Assembly (NCBI RefSeq): GCF_013001025.1
Contig: NZ_CP053021.1
Coordinates: forward strand, 186,001-250,000
Reading direction: 5' to 3'
Source: Sphingobium yanoikuyae
GTDB taxonomy: Bacteria; Pseudomonadota; Alphaproteobacteria; Sphingomonadales; Sphingomonadaceae
Length of the DNA stretch: 64,000 nucleotides
This document shows positions 23,026-32,280 of the stretch, one piece after another. Position 1 is the stretch's first letter. Each line of letters starts with the position of its first letter. The notes under the pieces are model-generated. The model saw only the letters and a program-made list of their open reading frames with translations. It made no database searches and was not told where the DNA came from. Made by a program: the position numbers and the translations under genes.

Positions 23026-24690
23026 TCAGCGGCCCTGGTTGCGCCAGCGGGTGATGGTGCGGGTAAGGATATCGTCCTCGCCGCCGGCCTGGCGCCAGAG
23101 CTGGGTGAAGCTGGGATCGCCGGAAGCCGGGCGCCGCGCTTCTTCCAGATTGTCGAGCGCGACGCGGATCGGCACGGCGACACCTTCGCCGCAGATGATA
23201 GCCTCGCGGTTGCGCAGGGCAGGGATGGAATCGAGGAAGCCGCGCGCACCTTCGGGCATGGCCGCCTTCACGAAGGCCTGGTCGCGGTCGTTGTTGAGGC
23301 GCATCGAGATGATGGTGCCGCACTGCGACAGCACGCCCTCGGCCAGGTCGGACGGACGCTGGGTGATGAGGCCCAGCGATACGCCATATTTACGGCCTTC
23401 CTTGGCGATCCGCTCCAGGATGCGGCGCACCGCCTGACCGCCGCCGGCGGTGCTGGCGGGAATGTAGCGATGGGCTTCCTCGCATACGAGCAGGATCGGC
23501 CGTTGCGGTTCGTCGCGCGCCCATAGCGCATAGTCGAACACCAGCCGGGACAGCACCGAGACCACCACCGAGGTGATGTCGGAGGGCATGGAGGACACGT
23601 CGATGATCGAGATCGGCTTGCCGCCCGAGGGCAGGCGGAAGACCTTGGCGAGGAAGGCCTGCATCGAATCGGCCACCAGCATGCCGGAGAACATGAAGGA
23701 ATAGCGCGGGTCGCCCTTGATCTCGTCGACCTTGGACTTGAGGCGCAGATAGGGGAGCGATCCGGTGCCCTTGTCGAGCTTGCCCATCTCGTTCTGCAGG
23801 ATCGCGGTGAGATCGGACAGGAGATAGGGGACGGGCGAATCCACGGTCAGGCGGCCGATGCTTTCGGCCAGCCGGTTCTTCATCCGCGCGGCGAGCAGGC
23901 ATTTGGCCAGGATGTCGCAATCCTGGGTGCGTTCGGCGCCTTCGGAGGTGACGAACACCTCGCAATGTTCCTCGAAATTCATCAGCCAATAGGGCAGGGC
24001 GAGGTTGTTCACGTCGAACACTGCGCCATTCTGCTGGAAGGCCGCGCCATATTCGCCATGCGGGTCGATCATGACGATATGGCCCTGGGGCGACAGGTCG
24101 CAGATGCGGTGCAGGATCAGCGCCGCGCTGGTCGACTTGCCGGTGCCGGTGGAGCCGAGCAGCGCAAAATGCTTGCCCAGCATCGAATCGACATAGAGCG
24201 CCGCGCGCGTGTCCATCGTCGGATAGACCGTGCCGATCTGGACATGCGGCCGGTCGTCGGCGGCATAGATCTGCTGCATGTCGTAGCTCGACACCGGATA
24301 GATGTCGGTGCCGGGCGTGGGATAGCGGGTGACGCCGCGCCGGAATCCGTAGATGCGGCCGGTCAGCTTTTCCTCATCGCCTTCGCCCAGAAAATCGATA
24401 TCGGCGATGATCGCCCCGCCATCGCGCCGGTCGAGCATCAGCGACCGGATATTGGCGATCAGCCAGCGTTCGCCGACACGCATCTTGACCTGGCTGCCGA
24501 CCTGGCCGGCCATGGCGAGGCAGGCGTCGGGATCATGGGCCAGCGCCGCGAGGCTGTTGGGATCGACCAGGATCTTCGAACTCGACCCGGCGATCTGGAA
24601 CACCATGCCCAGCGGCTGGTGCATGCCGGCAGACGATGCGGCAGCGCCCGTGTCGTGCGAAAATTGATGTGCGCCCGGCATCTGGGTCAT
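23026..24690 (-). CDS. HerA-like DNA translocase ATPase (DUF87)
   Basis: This is a 554-residue FtsK/HerA-type ATPase. An N-terminal HAS-barrel-like domain (about 25-120) precedes the motor, with Walker A GSTGTGKST (179-187), IDPHGEYG, and Walker B ILLVCEEAHRYIP. HerA proteins form hexameric rings that work on DNA ends, usually with a NurA nuclease; none is present here. It is convergent with the MATE gene, 14 bp apart. The large intergenic region to its right (24691-24927) holds no recognisable element. Confidence 0.85.
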   Translation of the reverse strand: MTQMPGAHQFSHDTGAAASSAGMHQPLGMVFQIAGSSSKILVDPNSLAALAHDPDACLAMAGQVGSQVKMRVGERWLIANIRSLMLDRRDGGAIIADIDFLGEGDEEKLTGRIYGFRRGVTRYPTPGTDIYPVSSYDMQQIYAADDRPHVQIGTVYPTMDTRAALYVDSMLGKHFALLGSTGTGKSTSAALILHRICDLSPQGHIVMIDPHGEYGAAFQQNGAVFDVNNLALPYWLMNFEEHCEVFVTSEGAERTQDCDILAKCLLAARMKNRLAESIGRLTVDSPVPYLLSDLTAILQNEMGKLDKGTGSLPYLRLKSKVDEIKGDPRYSFMFSGMLVADSMQAFLAKVFRLPSGGKPISIIDVSSMPSDITSVVVSVLSRLVFDYALWARDEPQRPILLVCEEAHRYIPASTAGGGQAVRRILERIAKEGRKYGVSLGLITQRPSDLAEGVLSQCGTIISMRLNNDRDQAFVKAAMPEGARGFLDSIPALRNREAIICGEGVAVPIRVALDNLEEARRPASGDPSFTQLWRQAGGEDDILTRTITRWRNQGR

Positions 24691-24927
24691 GAGCCTCTAT
24701 CGTCCCCCGCAGCCGGCACGCGTCCGGCAATCGACCAGATTGCTATCGGGGGGAGGTAAATATTGGATTACCCACGGGCCGAAATGCCCTTTGCGGAGCG
24801 CCCCATGGCGCGCGGAAATCCGCGCTGATGCGTCCCATGATCCCGCTTCCGGCTCGCTCCGTCGCGCAGGAGGGGGAACAGGAGCGGGTTTCGGGCATTG
24901 GAAACCTGCCACAATCAGGATTTTTGC

Positions 24928-26010
24928 TTGCCCGATATCGTCTTGGCCAATGCGACGCGCCGTTCCGACGCGATCGCGATTGCGCGTGTGATCTGCATTC
25001 TGGGTGTCGTCTATGTCCATGCCTGGACCGGACGGAACGGCCAGGATCTGGAATTGCTGCGTGGCTCCCCGCAGGAAGGGTTGCGTTGGGTGCTGATGGA
25101 GATTTTCGGCCGTAGCGCGGTGCCGCTGCTGGGCCTGATCTCCGGCTGGCTGGTCGGCGGCTCGGCACGCACGCGCAATTGGCTCGATCATGTCGGGCGC
25201 AAGGCGCGGACGATCCTGCTGCCGATGCTGTTGTGGAATGCGGTGGCGATCCTGCTGGTGTCGGGCACGGCCTGGCTGCTGGGCCTGTCGGCGCCGGTGC
25301 CGCAGTCGGGGGGCTGGATCGCCGAGGAATTGTTCATCATCAACCGCAATCCGGACATCAATGTCCAGATGCCGTTCCTGCGCGACCTGTTCCTGTGCAT
25401 GGTCGCCGCGCCCTTGCTGGTGCGGTTGCCCAACTGGATGCTGATGGCGGTCGCGCTGGTGGCGCTGTCATGTCAGATTGCGGGGCTCGGGCCGCCGGTG
25501 CTGATGCGCCCGTCGATCCTCTTCTTCTTCACCATCGGCATATTGGCCCGGCACGAGGGCTGGGCGGACCGGGCCGCGGCGGTGCCGATGCTGGCAGCTT
25601 CATTGCCCTTCTGCCTGCTGATGGGCGCGCAGCTTTATGTCTCGCTCAAGGGCGGGGCGGGGCTGGCGCCGCTGGCCTTGGCGAGCCTCGACATGGCGGT
25701 GCGCATGGCGGCGTCGCTCTGCTTCTGGCGGTTGGCCTGGGCGCTGGCGGAAAGCCCGGCGCGCGGCCTGCTGATGCGGGTCGAACCCTATGCCTTCTTC
25801 CTCTTCTGCGCCCATCTGATCCTGATCTGGCTGGGCGGGCCGTTACTGGGGCAATTGTTCGGTCCGCTCGGATCGCCGCTCTATCCGCTCTATCTGATCG
25901 CCCAGCCTTTCCTGGTGCTGGCGGTGGTGATCCTGATCGGCAACCTGATGCAGCGCCTGTCGCCGACCATGGCCGGGCTGATGAGTGGCGGCCGGCTGGC
26001 CGCCACCTGA
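24928..26010 (+). CDS. Membrane acyltransferase, family 3
   Basis: This is a 360-residue protein with about ten transmembrane helices, resembling acyltransferase-3 proteins that O-acetylate surface sugars or other envelope molecules. The start region DAIAIARVICILGVVYVHAW carries the typical family histidine (VHAW). TTG at 24928, seven bases after AGGA, is used; an upstream ATG at 24898 would add ten residues with no ribosome site. The substrate is unknown. It stands alone between the HerA-like gene and a convergent monooxygenase gene. Confidence 0.75.
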   Translation: MPDIVLANATRRSDAIAIARVICILGVVYVHAWTGRNGQDLELLRGSPQEGLRWVLMEIFGRSAVPLLGLISGWLVGGSARTRNWLDHVGRKARTILLPMLLWNAVAILLVSGTAWLLGLSAPVPQSGGWIAEELFIINRNPDINVQMPFLRDLFLCMVAAPLLVRLPNWMLMAVALVALSCQIAGLGPPVLMRPSILFFFTIGILARHEGWADRAAAVPMLAASLPFCLLMGAQLYVSLKGGAGLAPLALASLDMAVRMAASLCFWRLAWALAESPARGLLMRVEPYAFFLFCAHLILIWLGGPLLGQLFGPLGSPLYPLYLIAQPFLVLAVVILIGNLMQRLSPTMAGLMSGGRLAAT

Positions 26011-26014
26011 GGCA

Positions 26015-27019
26015 TCAGGCCAGTTCGCGGGCGGCGATCGCCTGCGCCGCTGCCATGGCGATTTCATAGCTGCGCTTGCGTGCCGCCGGATCGAAGATCT
26101 GGGCGGCGATGATTACCTCGTCCACGCCGGTGCGGTCGATGAAGGCGGCCAGGTCGCGCTCGACATCCGCCTGGGTGCCGATGCTGGAGGCGCTCAGGAC
26201 ATCGGATAGCATGGCGCGGGCCTGCATCGGCAGGCTGTCATAATAGCCCGCCAATGGCGGTTGCAGCTTGCCGGGCTGGCCAGTGCGCAGCCGCACGAAG
26301 GCCTGCTGCATCGAACTGGCGACCAGTTCGGCCTCCGCCGCACTGTCGGCGGCGAAGATGTTATAGCCGGCCATAGCATAGGGGCGGTCAAGCTGGGCCG
26401 AAGGGCGGAAGTCGCGGCGATAGATGGCCAGCGCCTCGTCCAGCGCGGCCGGGGCGAAATGGGAGGCAAAGGCGTAGGGCAGGCCGAGCGCGGCCGCCAG
26501 TTGTGCGCCGTAGAGGCTGGAGCCGAGAATCCAGAGCGGGACATTGGCGCCTTCGCCCGGCGTGGCCTGAATGCCCAGCCGATCGTCGCCGGCGAAATAG
26601 GCCTGGAGTTCGAGTACGTCGCGGGGGAACTGGTCGGCCCCGCCGCTGAGGCTGCGGCGGATGGCCTGCGACACTTTCTGGTCGGAACCGGGGGCGCGGC
26701 CCAGGCCCAGGTCGATGCGGCCGGGGAACAGCGCGTCCAGCGTGCCAAACTGTTCGGCAATCAGCAGCGGCGCGTGGTTGGGCAGCATGATGCCGCCCGC
26801 GCCGATGCGGATGGATGAAGTCGCCTGACCGATATGGGCGAGCACGACGGCCGTGGCGGCCGACGCGATGCCGGGCATGCCATGATGTTCGGCCACCCAG
26901 AGGCGGTGATAGCCCAATGCTTCGACATGGGCAGCCAGATCGGCAGCGTCGGCAAGGGCGGCGGACACGTCGCTGCCTTCGCGGACAGGAACGAGATCAA
27001 GGACGGAGAAGCGGGTCAT
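26015..27019 (-). CDS. Luciferase-like FMN-dependent monooxygenase
   Basis: This is a 334-residue single-chain LLM-class oxidoreductase (MsnO8-like subfamily). [49 protein letters not shown] and [11 protein letters not shown] are family landmarks. It uses reduced FMN and oxygen to oxidise a small substrate. An upstream in-frame ATG (27028) is possible; the inner ATG has the closer GGCGG. Convergent with the acyltransferase gene. Confidence 0.9.
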   Translation of the reverse strand: MTRFSVLDLVPVREGSDVSAALADAADLAAHVEALGYHRLWVAEHHGMPGIASAATAVVLAHIGQATSSIRIGAGGIMLPNHAPLLIAEQFGTLDALFPGRIDLGLGRAPGSDQKVSQAIRRSLSGGADQFPRDVLELQAYFAGDDRLGIQATPGEGANVPLWILGSSLYGAQLAAALGLPYAFASHFAPAALDEALAIYRRDFRPSAQLDRPYAMAGYNIFAADSAAEAELVASSMQQAFVRLRTGQPGKLQPPLAGYYDSLPMQARAMLSDVLSASSIGTQADVERDLAAFIDRTGVDEVIIAAQIFDPAARKRSYEIAMAAAQAIAARELA

Positions 27020-27064
27020 GACCGCCATATGGGGCCATGGTCAGTTTTATTTCAATACCGAATA

Positions 27065-27496
27065 TCAGCCGGCGCGACCAAAGCCCTGTGGTTCGACGCG
27101 GCGGCCGAAGGTGGGACGGCGCGCGACCAGCGGATTGGCGTCGCGATCGAGCAGGGCCATGGTCTCGGTAAAGCAGGGGCGCAGCGCCACCACGGTCTCG
27201 ATCAATTCGTCCGGGCTCTCGCGAAATTCGACGCAGCGGCGTGCGACCATTTCGATCTCTTCGGCCATCGCACTGAGCCTATGGGCGCCGAACTGGGCTG
27301 ATTCGCCCTTCAGCGTATGGGCCGGACGGACGAGGGAGACGGCATCGCGATCGCGAAAGGCCTGCTCGATGGTACCGATCGCCTTTTCACCATCTTCGCG
27401 GAAATAGCCCAGAATGCGCATGAAAGCCGTACCTAGCTCTGTGCGGGTCCGGGCAAAATCGTTCCAGTCCACCAGTTCGGTAGCGTGTTCGGGCAC
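27065..27496 (-). CDS. HPt-domain phosphotransfer protein
   Basis: This is a 143-residue protein that is essentially one histidine phosphotransfer domain. The phospho-accepting histidine is H60 in RPAHTLKGESAQFGA, the classic HPt core. It would shuttle phosphate between a hybrid kinase and a response regulator; no partner kinase is encoded in the window. Stand-alone gene. Confidence 0.9.
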   Translation of the reverse strand: MPEHATELVDWNDFARTRTELGTAFMRILGYFREDGEKAIGTIEQAFRDRDAVSLVRPAHTLKGESAQFGAHRLSAMAEEIEMVARRCVEFRESPDELIETVVALRPCFTETMALLDRDANPLVARRPTFGRRVEPQGFGRAG

Positions 27497-27551
27497 CTGC
27501 GCACTCCTTTCCTGACGCTCGCGAGATTAGCCGGCGGGCGTAAACAGCCGG

Positions 27552-27788
27552 TTAAGCCGGCACCTTGCTGAGCGCGAAACGCTGCGGGGAAAGGGCGGAA
27601 AATTGCCATCCATGCTGCTGCGCCAGCGCTGCCAGTTCGCGCGGGGCGATAGCGTCGTCGGCATCAATCGTCACATGATCTGCGTCACGCATAGCTCGGG
27701 CGGCGCGCAGGACGGGCCAGGGACATTTCATGCCCCTGGCGTCGACATGAAAGGGGGCGGCCTCAGGGCCGCCCGCCTCATTTGGCAT
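27552..27788 (-). CDS. TusA/SirA-like sulfurtransferase
   Basis: This is a 78-residue TusA-like protein. The CPxP-type active site is GMKCPWPVLRA with C22, the sulfur-carrying cysteine. TusA proteins relay sulfur for tRNA thiolation or other thio-cofactors. Its start overlaps the last 11 bp of der, so it is translationally coupled with that GTPase gene. Confidence 0.85.
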   Translation of the reverse strand: MPNEAGGPEAAPFHVDARGMKCPWPVLRAARAMRDADHVTIDADDAIAPRELAALAQQHGWQFSALSPQRFALSKVPA

Positions 27789-29142
27789 AGGGGTTCTTGG
27801 CGCTGCGCAGCGTCAGGCGCACCGGCACGGCGCCGAAGCCCAGTTCCTTGCGGATCCCGTTCACCAGATAGCGGCGATAGCTTTCGGGCAGTTCGTCAAG
27901 CCGCGTGCCGAACAGCACGAACGTCGGCGGGCGCGTCTTGTTCTGCGTGATGTAGCGCAGCTTGATCCGCTTGCCGCCCGGTGCCGGCGGCGGGTTGGCC
28001 TCCAGCGCGGCTTCGAACCAGCGGTTGAGCACGCCGGTCGAAATACGCTGCGACCAGGCGGTGCGGGTTTCGAACGCGACCTTGATCAGGTCATCGAGCC
28101 CCTTTCCGGTGGCGGCCGACACGGTCATGATCGGCACGCCGCGGACCTGCGCCAGGCCGTCGAACAGCGCCTGCTTGATGCCCTGATACAGGGCCGAGCC
28201 ATGTTCCACCGTATCCCATTTGTTGAGGGCGACGATGAGGGCGCGGCCTTCCTCCAGCACCTTGTCGGCGATGCGCAGATCCTGCGCTTCAAGCCCGCGG
28301 GTGGCATCGAGCAGCAGCACCACGACTTCGGCGAAGTTCACGGCGTTGAGGCCATCGGAAACGGCCAGCTTTTCCAGCTTGTCCTGCACCTTGGCGCGCT
28401 TGCGCATGCCGGCGGTGTCGATCAGGCGGACGGGGCGTTCCTCGCCCTCATAGCTGGTCCACATCCAGTCGACGGCGATGCTGTCGCGGGTGATGCCGGC
28501 TTCCGGTCCGGTCAGCAGGCGATTCTCGCCGAGCAGCCGGTTGATGAGGGTCGACTTGCCGGCATTGGGGCGGCCAACGATGGCGAGCTTGAGCGGGGCG
28601 CTCTCCTCGTCCTCGTAAAATTCCTTCTCATGCTCCTCGCCATCCTCGCGCTCGAGATAGGGGAGCAGCGCCTGGAACAGGTCGGCCAGGCCCTGGCCAT
28701 GTTCGGCGGAGAAGGGGATGGGTTCGCCCAGGCCCAGTATGAAGGCCTCCATGACGCCGGCTTCGGTCGCCTTGCCCTCGGCCTTGTTGGCGACCAGGAT
28801 CACCGGGGCATCGCCCTCGCGCAGCCAGCGGGCGATTTCCTCGTCCAGCGGGGTGATGCCGGCGCGGGCATCGACCATGAACAGGGCGACGTCGCAATTC
28901 TCGACCGCGGCCTGGGTCTGCATGCGCATGCGACCGGGCAGGCTGTGGGGATCCTCATCCTCATAGCCGGCGGTGTCGATGATGGTGAAGTCGAGGCCCA
29001 GAAGATGAGCCTCGCCCTCGCGCCGGTCGCGGGTGACGCCGGGCTGGTCATCGACCAGTGCCAGCTTCTTGCCGACCAAGCGGTTGAAAAGGGTGGACTT
29101 GCCCACATTGGGCCGCCCGACAATGGCAACTGTGGGCAGCAT
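27778..29142 (-). CDS. der: Ribosome assembly GTPase Der (EngA)
   Basis: This is a 454-residue tandem GTPase. Domain 1 starts with GRPNVGKST and domain 2 with GRPNAGKST; DTAGYEDEDP and DTAGMRK are the G3 motifs, NKAE and NKWDT the G4 motifs. A KH-like C-terminal domain (RYITQNKTRPPTFVLFG) binds the ribosome. Der is essential for 50S maturation. Located downstream of bamB and the yfgM-like gene, the conserved yfgM-bamB-der order. Confidence 0.97.
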   Translation of the reverse strand: MLPTVAIVGRPNVGKSTLFNRLVGKKLALVDDQPGVTRDRREGEAHLLGLDFTIIDTAGYEDEDPHSLPGRMRMQTQAAVENCDVALFMVDARAGITPLDEEIARWLREGDAPVILVANKAEGKATEAGVMEAFILGLGEPIPFSAEHGQGLADLFQALLPYLEREDGEEHEKEFYEDEESAPLKLAIVGRPNAGKSTLINRLLGENRLLTGPEAGITRDSIAVDWMWTSYEGEERPVRLIDTAGMRKRAKVQDKLEKLAVSDGLNAVNFAEVVVLLLDATRGLEAQDLRIADKVLEEGRALIVALNKWDTVEHGSALYQGIKQALFDGLAQVRGVPIMTVSAATGKGLDDLIKVAFETRTAWSQRISTGVLNRWFEAALEANPPPAPGGKRIKLRYITQNKTRPPTFVLFGTRLDELPESYRRYLVNGIRKELGFGAVPVRLTLRSAKNPYAK

Positions 29143-29174
29143 GATGTGGGCCCGTTTCCTTTCTATCGCTGCCC

Positions 29175-30524
29175 TTAACGCAGCGCCGTCAGCTTGCCGT
29201 CATCGGCAAGGATGTAGAGCATGTTGTTGGCGACCACCGGCGAGAGCGACATGGACTTGTTCATGTCCACTGCCTGCTGGATGGTGCCGGTCGCCGGATC
29301 GACATAGTTCAGATCACCATGGGTCGATACCAGAATCAGGCGGCCACCGGCAAGGACCGGGCCGGTCCAGCGGATCGCCTTGTCCTTCTTCTTTTCCTTT
29401 TGCCAGCGGCGCAGCTGGCTGATCCAGCGGATCTTGCCGGTCGCGCGGGCGACGCAGAGCAGCTTGGCATCGCTGGTGACGGCAAACACCCACTCACCCG
29501 CGATCCAGGGGGTGGAGATGCCGGCGATGTTGATTTCCCACAGGCGCTGGCCGCTGGTGAGTTCGTAGGAGGCCATGCGACCGCCCTGGCCGATCGCGAA
29601 GACGCGGCCGCGGTCGATCACCGGATCGGCGTCGATGTCGGTCAGCGAGGCGACGGCGGTGGAGATGCTGGTGCGCGACAGCGCATCGCCCCACAGGGTG
29701 CGGCCATTTTCATAGCGATAGGCGTTGATCTCGCCCGAGCTGTAGCCTGCGATCACCGTGCCCTGCGCGGCGGCCGGAGCGGCCACGCCGAAAATGCCGG
29801 TCACCTGCAACGTGCCGCTGTCGGTCCACTGGGTGGCGCCGTCGCTCTGGTTGAGGGCGAAGATCTGGTTGTCCTGGCCCATCACATAGACATGGCCATT
29901 TTCCAGCGTCGGGGCGCCGCGCAGCGGGCCGCCGGGATGGACCTTCCACCCGATCGAGCCGTCGGCGACGTTCATCGATACGACGTCGCCGACGCCGGTG
30001 CTGGCGAACAGCTTGTCGCCCAGGACGCTGACGCCGCCGCCGAACAGGGCGCGGCCATTGCCTTCGGCCGGAAGGCTGGTCTGCCACAGCTTCTGGCCGG
30101 TGTTGGCATCCATCGCGATGACATGGGCGCCGGCGTCGATCACGAAGAGCTTGCCGCCGGACACGACGGGTGCGGAGGCAAGGCGCGCTTGCGGCGTGCT
30201 GCCTTCGATCGATGCGGTCCAGGCCTGCTGCGGCGCTGCGCCCAGCGCCAGATGGCCCATCGCCTTGGACGGATCGCCGCCCGGCTGCGACCATTGGTCA
30301 TTGGCGTAGGATTCGGGCAGGGTGACGGGCACGTCGGCCAGGGTCGGATCGACTTCGATCCCCTGTTCGTTTGACAGGATCGAGGTGCGGTTGCCGACGA
30401 CCGGGGTTTTGGGGCCGCCCTTCTTGCCGCCGACCACGCCGCAGCCCGCCAGCATCGCAACCAGGGCGACGGTGGTCAGGGTACGGCCCATCGGGCCGAA
30501 TTTCGTGATGCTGTGCTTAGCCAT
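29175..30524 (-). CDS. bamB: Outer-membrane assembly lipoprotein BamB
   Basis: This is a 449-residue lipoprotein. The lipobox LAGC places the lipidated cysteine at C28. The rest is an eight-bladed beta-propeller of PQQ-like repeats, with DANTGQKLWQTSL and ATGKIRWISQL as clear examples. BamB assists BamA in folding beta-barrel proteins. It sits between the yfgM-like gene (8 bp) and der. Confidence 0.92.
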   Translation of the reverse strand: MAKHSITKFGPMGRTLTTVALVAMLAGCGVVGGKKGGPKTPVVGNRTSILSNEQGIEVDPTLADVPVTLPESYANDQWSQPGGDPSKAMGHLALGAAPQQAWTASIEGSTPQARLASAPVVSGGKLFVIDAGAHVIAMDANTGQKLWQTSLPAEGNGRALFGGGVSVLGDKLFASTGVGDVVSMNVADGSIGWKVHPGGPLRGAPTLENGHVYVMGQDNQIFALNQSDGATQWTDSGTLQVTGIFGVAAPAAAQGTVIAGYSSGEINAYRYENGRTLWGDALSRTSISTAVASLTDIDADPVIDRGRVFAIGQGGRMASYELTSGQRLWEINIAGISTPWIAGEWVFAVTSDAKLLCVARATGKIRWISQLRRWQKEKKKDKAIRWTGPVLAGGRLILVSTHGDLNYVDPATGTIQQAVDMNKSMSLSPVVANNMLYILADDGKLTALR

Positions 30525-30532
30525 GCGCTTGC

Positions 30533-31231
30533 TTATCCCTGTACCGGTTCGGCGGGCGTTTCGACCGCATCAATTCCCAATAGCCCCGCCATCTGTCGCG
30601 CACGTGAACGGATCGACTGGGGTACATTCTCATCCTTGGCCATGGCCGCGAACATCGGGCCGGCCAGTTCGGGCTTGCGCATCTTCATATAGGCGATGGC
30701 AACCAGTTCGCCGGCGCTGCCGAACCAGGGCGCGCCCTCGACGGCGAGGGGCTTGAGGCGATCGACCACCTGCTGCGGCTTGAGCGCGTCGAATTCGATC
30801 GTGGTCTGACGGATCAGGGCCAGGTCGCGATAGGGCTGGTCGAGCGAGCTGTCCGCCGCCATCGCCTTATAGGCTTCGATCGCCGCCTTGTTGTCGCCCT
30901 TGCGCGCGGCGAGGCCGGCCTTCACCAGCAGGGCGGAGGCGCGATAGCCGGGCTGGCTGGCCTTGGCCAGCGCATCGATATCCTTGGCATCGGGCGTGCC
31001 GCCGCCGACCGCAGTCGCCAGCATCTTGTCCATCTGTTCGGACACGGCTTCCGACTGGGTCTTGCTGTAATGCTGCCAGTAGAGCCAGCCGCCAAAGGCG
31101 GCGAGGCCGACGATCAGCAGGACGGCCAGGGCGCGGCCATAACGCTGCCAGAAGGTCAGGAGCTGGTCCTGGCGGACGGCGTCATCGACCTCCCGCATGA
31201 AGGCTTCGCTGTTTTGCGGCGTCAGGGCCAC
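30533..31231 (-). CDS. YfgM-like membrane-anchored TPR protein
   Basis: This is a 232-residue protein. A single membrane segment (about 33-53) follows a cytoplasmic QDQLLTFWQRYGR, and the periplasmic part is made of TPR-like helices. YfgM proteins join SecYEG/PpiD and pass proteins to periplasmic chaperones. The gene order yfgM-bamB-der is widely conserved, which supports the call. 74 bp separate it from panB on the right. Confidence 0.85.
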   Translation of the reverse strand: MALTPQNSEAFMREVDDAVRQDQLLTFWQRYGRALAVLLIVGLAAFGGWLYWQHYSKTQSEAVSEQMDKMLATAVGGGTPDAKDIDALAKASQPGYRASALLVKAGLAARKGDNKAAIEAYKAMAADSSLDQPYRDLALIRQTTIEFDALKPQQVVDRLKPLAVEGAPWFGSAGELVAIAYMKMRKPELAGPMFAAMAKDENVPQSIRSRARQMAGLLGIDAVETPAEPVQG

Positions 31232-31305
31232 GGGAATCTCCGAAAAATGGTCATTAGGGGCAGCCGGAAGGCGGGATCATTAGCGGCGTGGCAGGGACAC
31301 GCAAA

Positions 31306-32178
31306 TCACTTTTTCGGCCGATAGACCTGATCATCGCCCGGAAAGCTGCGATTGCGCACCTCCGCGGCATAGCTTTCCGCCGCCTGGCTGATCGTTTCGG
31401 CAAGGTTGGCGTAGCGTTTCACGAAACGCGCGGTGCGTTCGAACATGCCCAGCATGTCCTCCGCCACCAGCACCTGGCCATCGCAACGGGCCGATGCGCC
31501 GATGCCGATCACGGGTATGTCGACGCTGGTCGTGATGATGTCGGCCAGTTCCTCCATCACCCCTTCGACCACCATGCCAAAGGCGCCGGCGGCGGCCACG
31601 GCCTTGGCGTCGCCCAGGATCTTGGCATGTTCCTCCTGGCTCTTGCCGCGCGCGCCATAGCCGCCCAGCGCATTCACCGCTTGGGGCGTCAGGCCGATAT
31701 GGGCCATCACCGGGATACCGCGCTGGGTCAGGAAGCGGATCGTCTCCGCCATCGCCTCGCCGCCTTCCAGCTTGACCCCGGCGCAGCCGGTTTCGGCCAT
31801 GACGCGGCTGGCGCTGGCAAAGGCCTGCTGCGGCGATGCCTCATAGGAGCCGAAGGGCATGTCGACCAGGACGACGCTGTGATAGCTGCCGCGTACCACG
31901 GCGGCGCCATGGGCGATCATCATGTCGAGCGTGACCGGCAGGGTGGAGGGCAGGCCATAGATGACCTGGGCCAGCGAATCGCCGACCAGCAGCATGTCGC
32001 AATGCGGATCGAGCAGTTGCGCCTGACGCGCAGTATAGGCGGTCAGCATCACCAGCGGCTCGTCGGTCTTGCCCTCGAACTTGCGGCGCTGGATTTGGGG
32101 CACGGTCAGCCGCTTCATCGGCGCGGGCGTGGGATTGGCGCGGCTGGTCGCGGTGTCGAGCGTGAAGGTCGTGGACAT
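31306..32178 (-). CDS. panB: 3-methyl-2-oxobutanoate hydroxymethyltransferase
   Basis: This is a 290-residue (beta/alpha)8 enzyme of the first step of pantothenate synthesis, transferring a one-carbon unit from methylene-THF to ketoisovalerate. Landmarks are [45 protein letters not shown] and MAHIGLTPQ, with KLEGG. The start at 32178 is chosen because upstream residues are not conserved in type. Length is normal. Confidence 0.95.
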   Translation of the reverse strand: MSTTFTLDTATSRANPTPAPMKRLTVPQIQRRKFEGKTDEPLVMLTAYTARQAQLLDPHCDMLLVGDSLAQVIYGLPSTLPVTLDMMIAHGAAVVRGSYHSVVLVDMPFGSYEASPQQAFASASRVMAETGCAGVKLEGGEAMAETIRFLTQRGIPVMAHIGLTPQAVNALGGYGARGKSQEEHAKILGDAKAVAAAGAFGMVVEGVMEELADIITTSVDIPVIGIGASARCDGQVLVAEDMLGMFERTARFVKRYANLAETISQAAESYAAEVRNRSFPGDDQVYRPKK

Positions 32179-32222
32179 GGGGCGCGGTCTAGCCCAGCGC
32201 GGGGCGGCTTGCAAATGCCGGA

Positions 32223-32256
32223 CCGGCCGGCGCGGCATGATGCACGCGCCGGCCGG
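32223..32256 (-). terminator. Very long GC hairpin after the TonB receptor gene
   Basis: CCGGCCGGCGCG (32223-32234) pairs perfectly with CGCGCCGGCCGG (32245-32256), and the intervening GCAT/ATGC extends the stem with one bulge. It lies downstream of the TonB-dependent receptor stop (32281) and upstream of panB. No T-run is present. It should separate the receptor transcript from panB. Confidence 0.65.
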
Positions 32257-32280
32257 CCGTCCTGTCCGTGTCCGATCGGA

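Noticed and set aside
21521..23323. Very long opposite-strand open frames across valS and the MATE gene
   Set aside because: They are antisense frames common in GC-rich genomes, rich in Arg/His/Gln and without domains.
24691..24927. Possible gene in the space between the HerA-like and acyltransferase genes
   Set aside because: Short frames there are shadow-like and have no ribosome site or domain.
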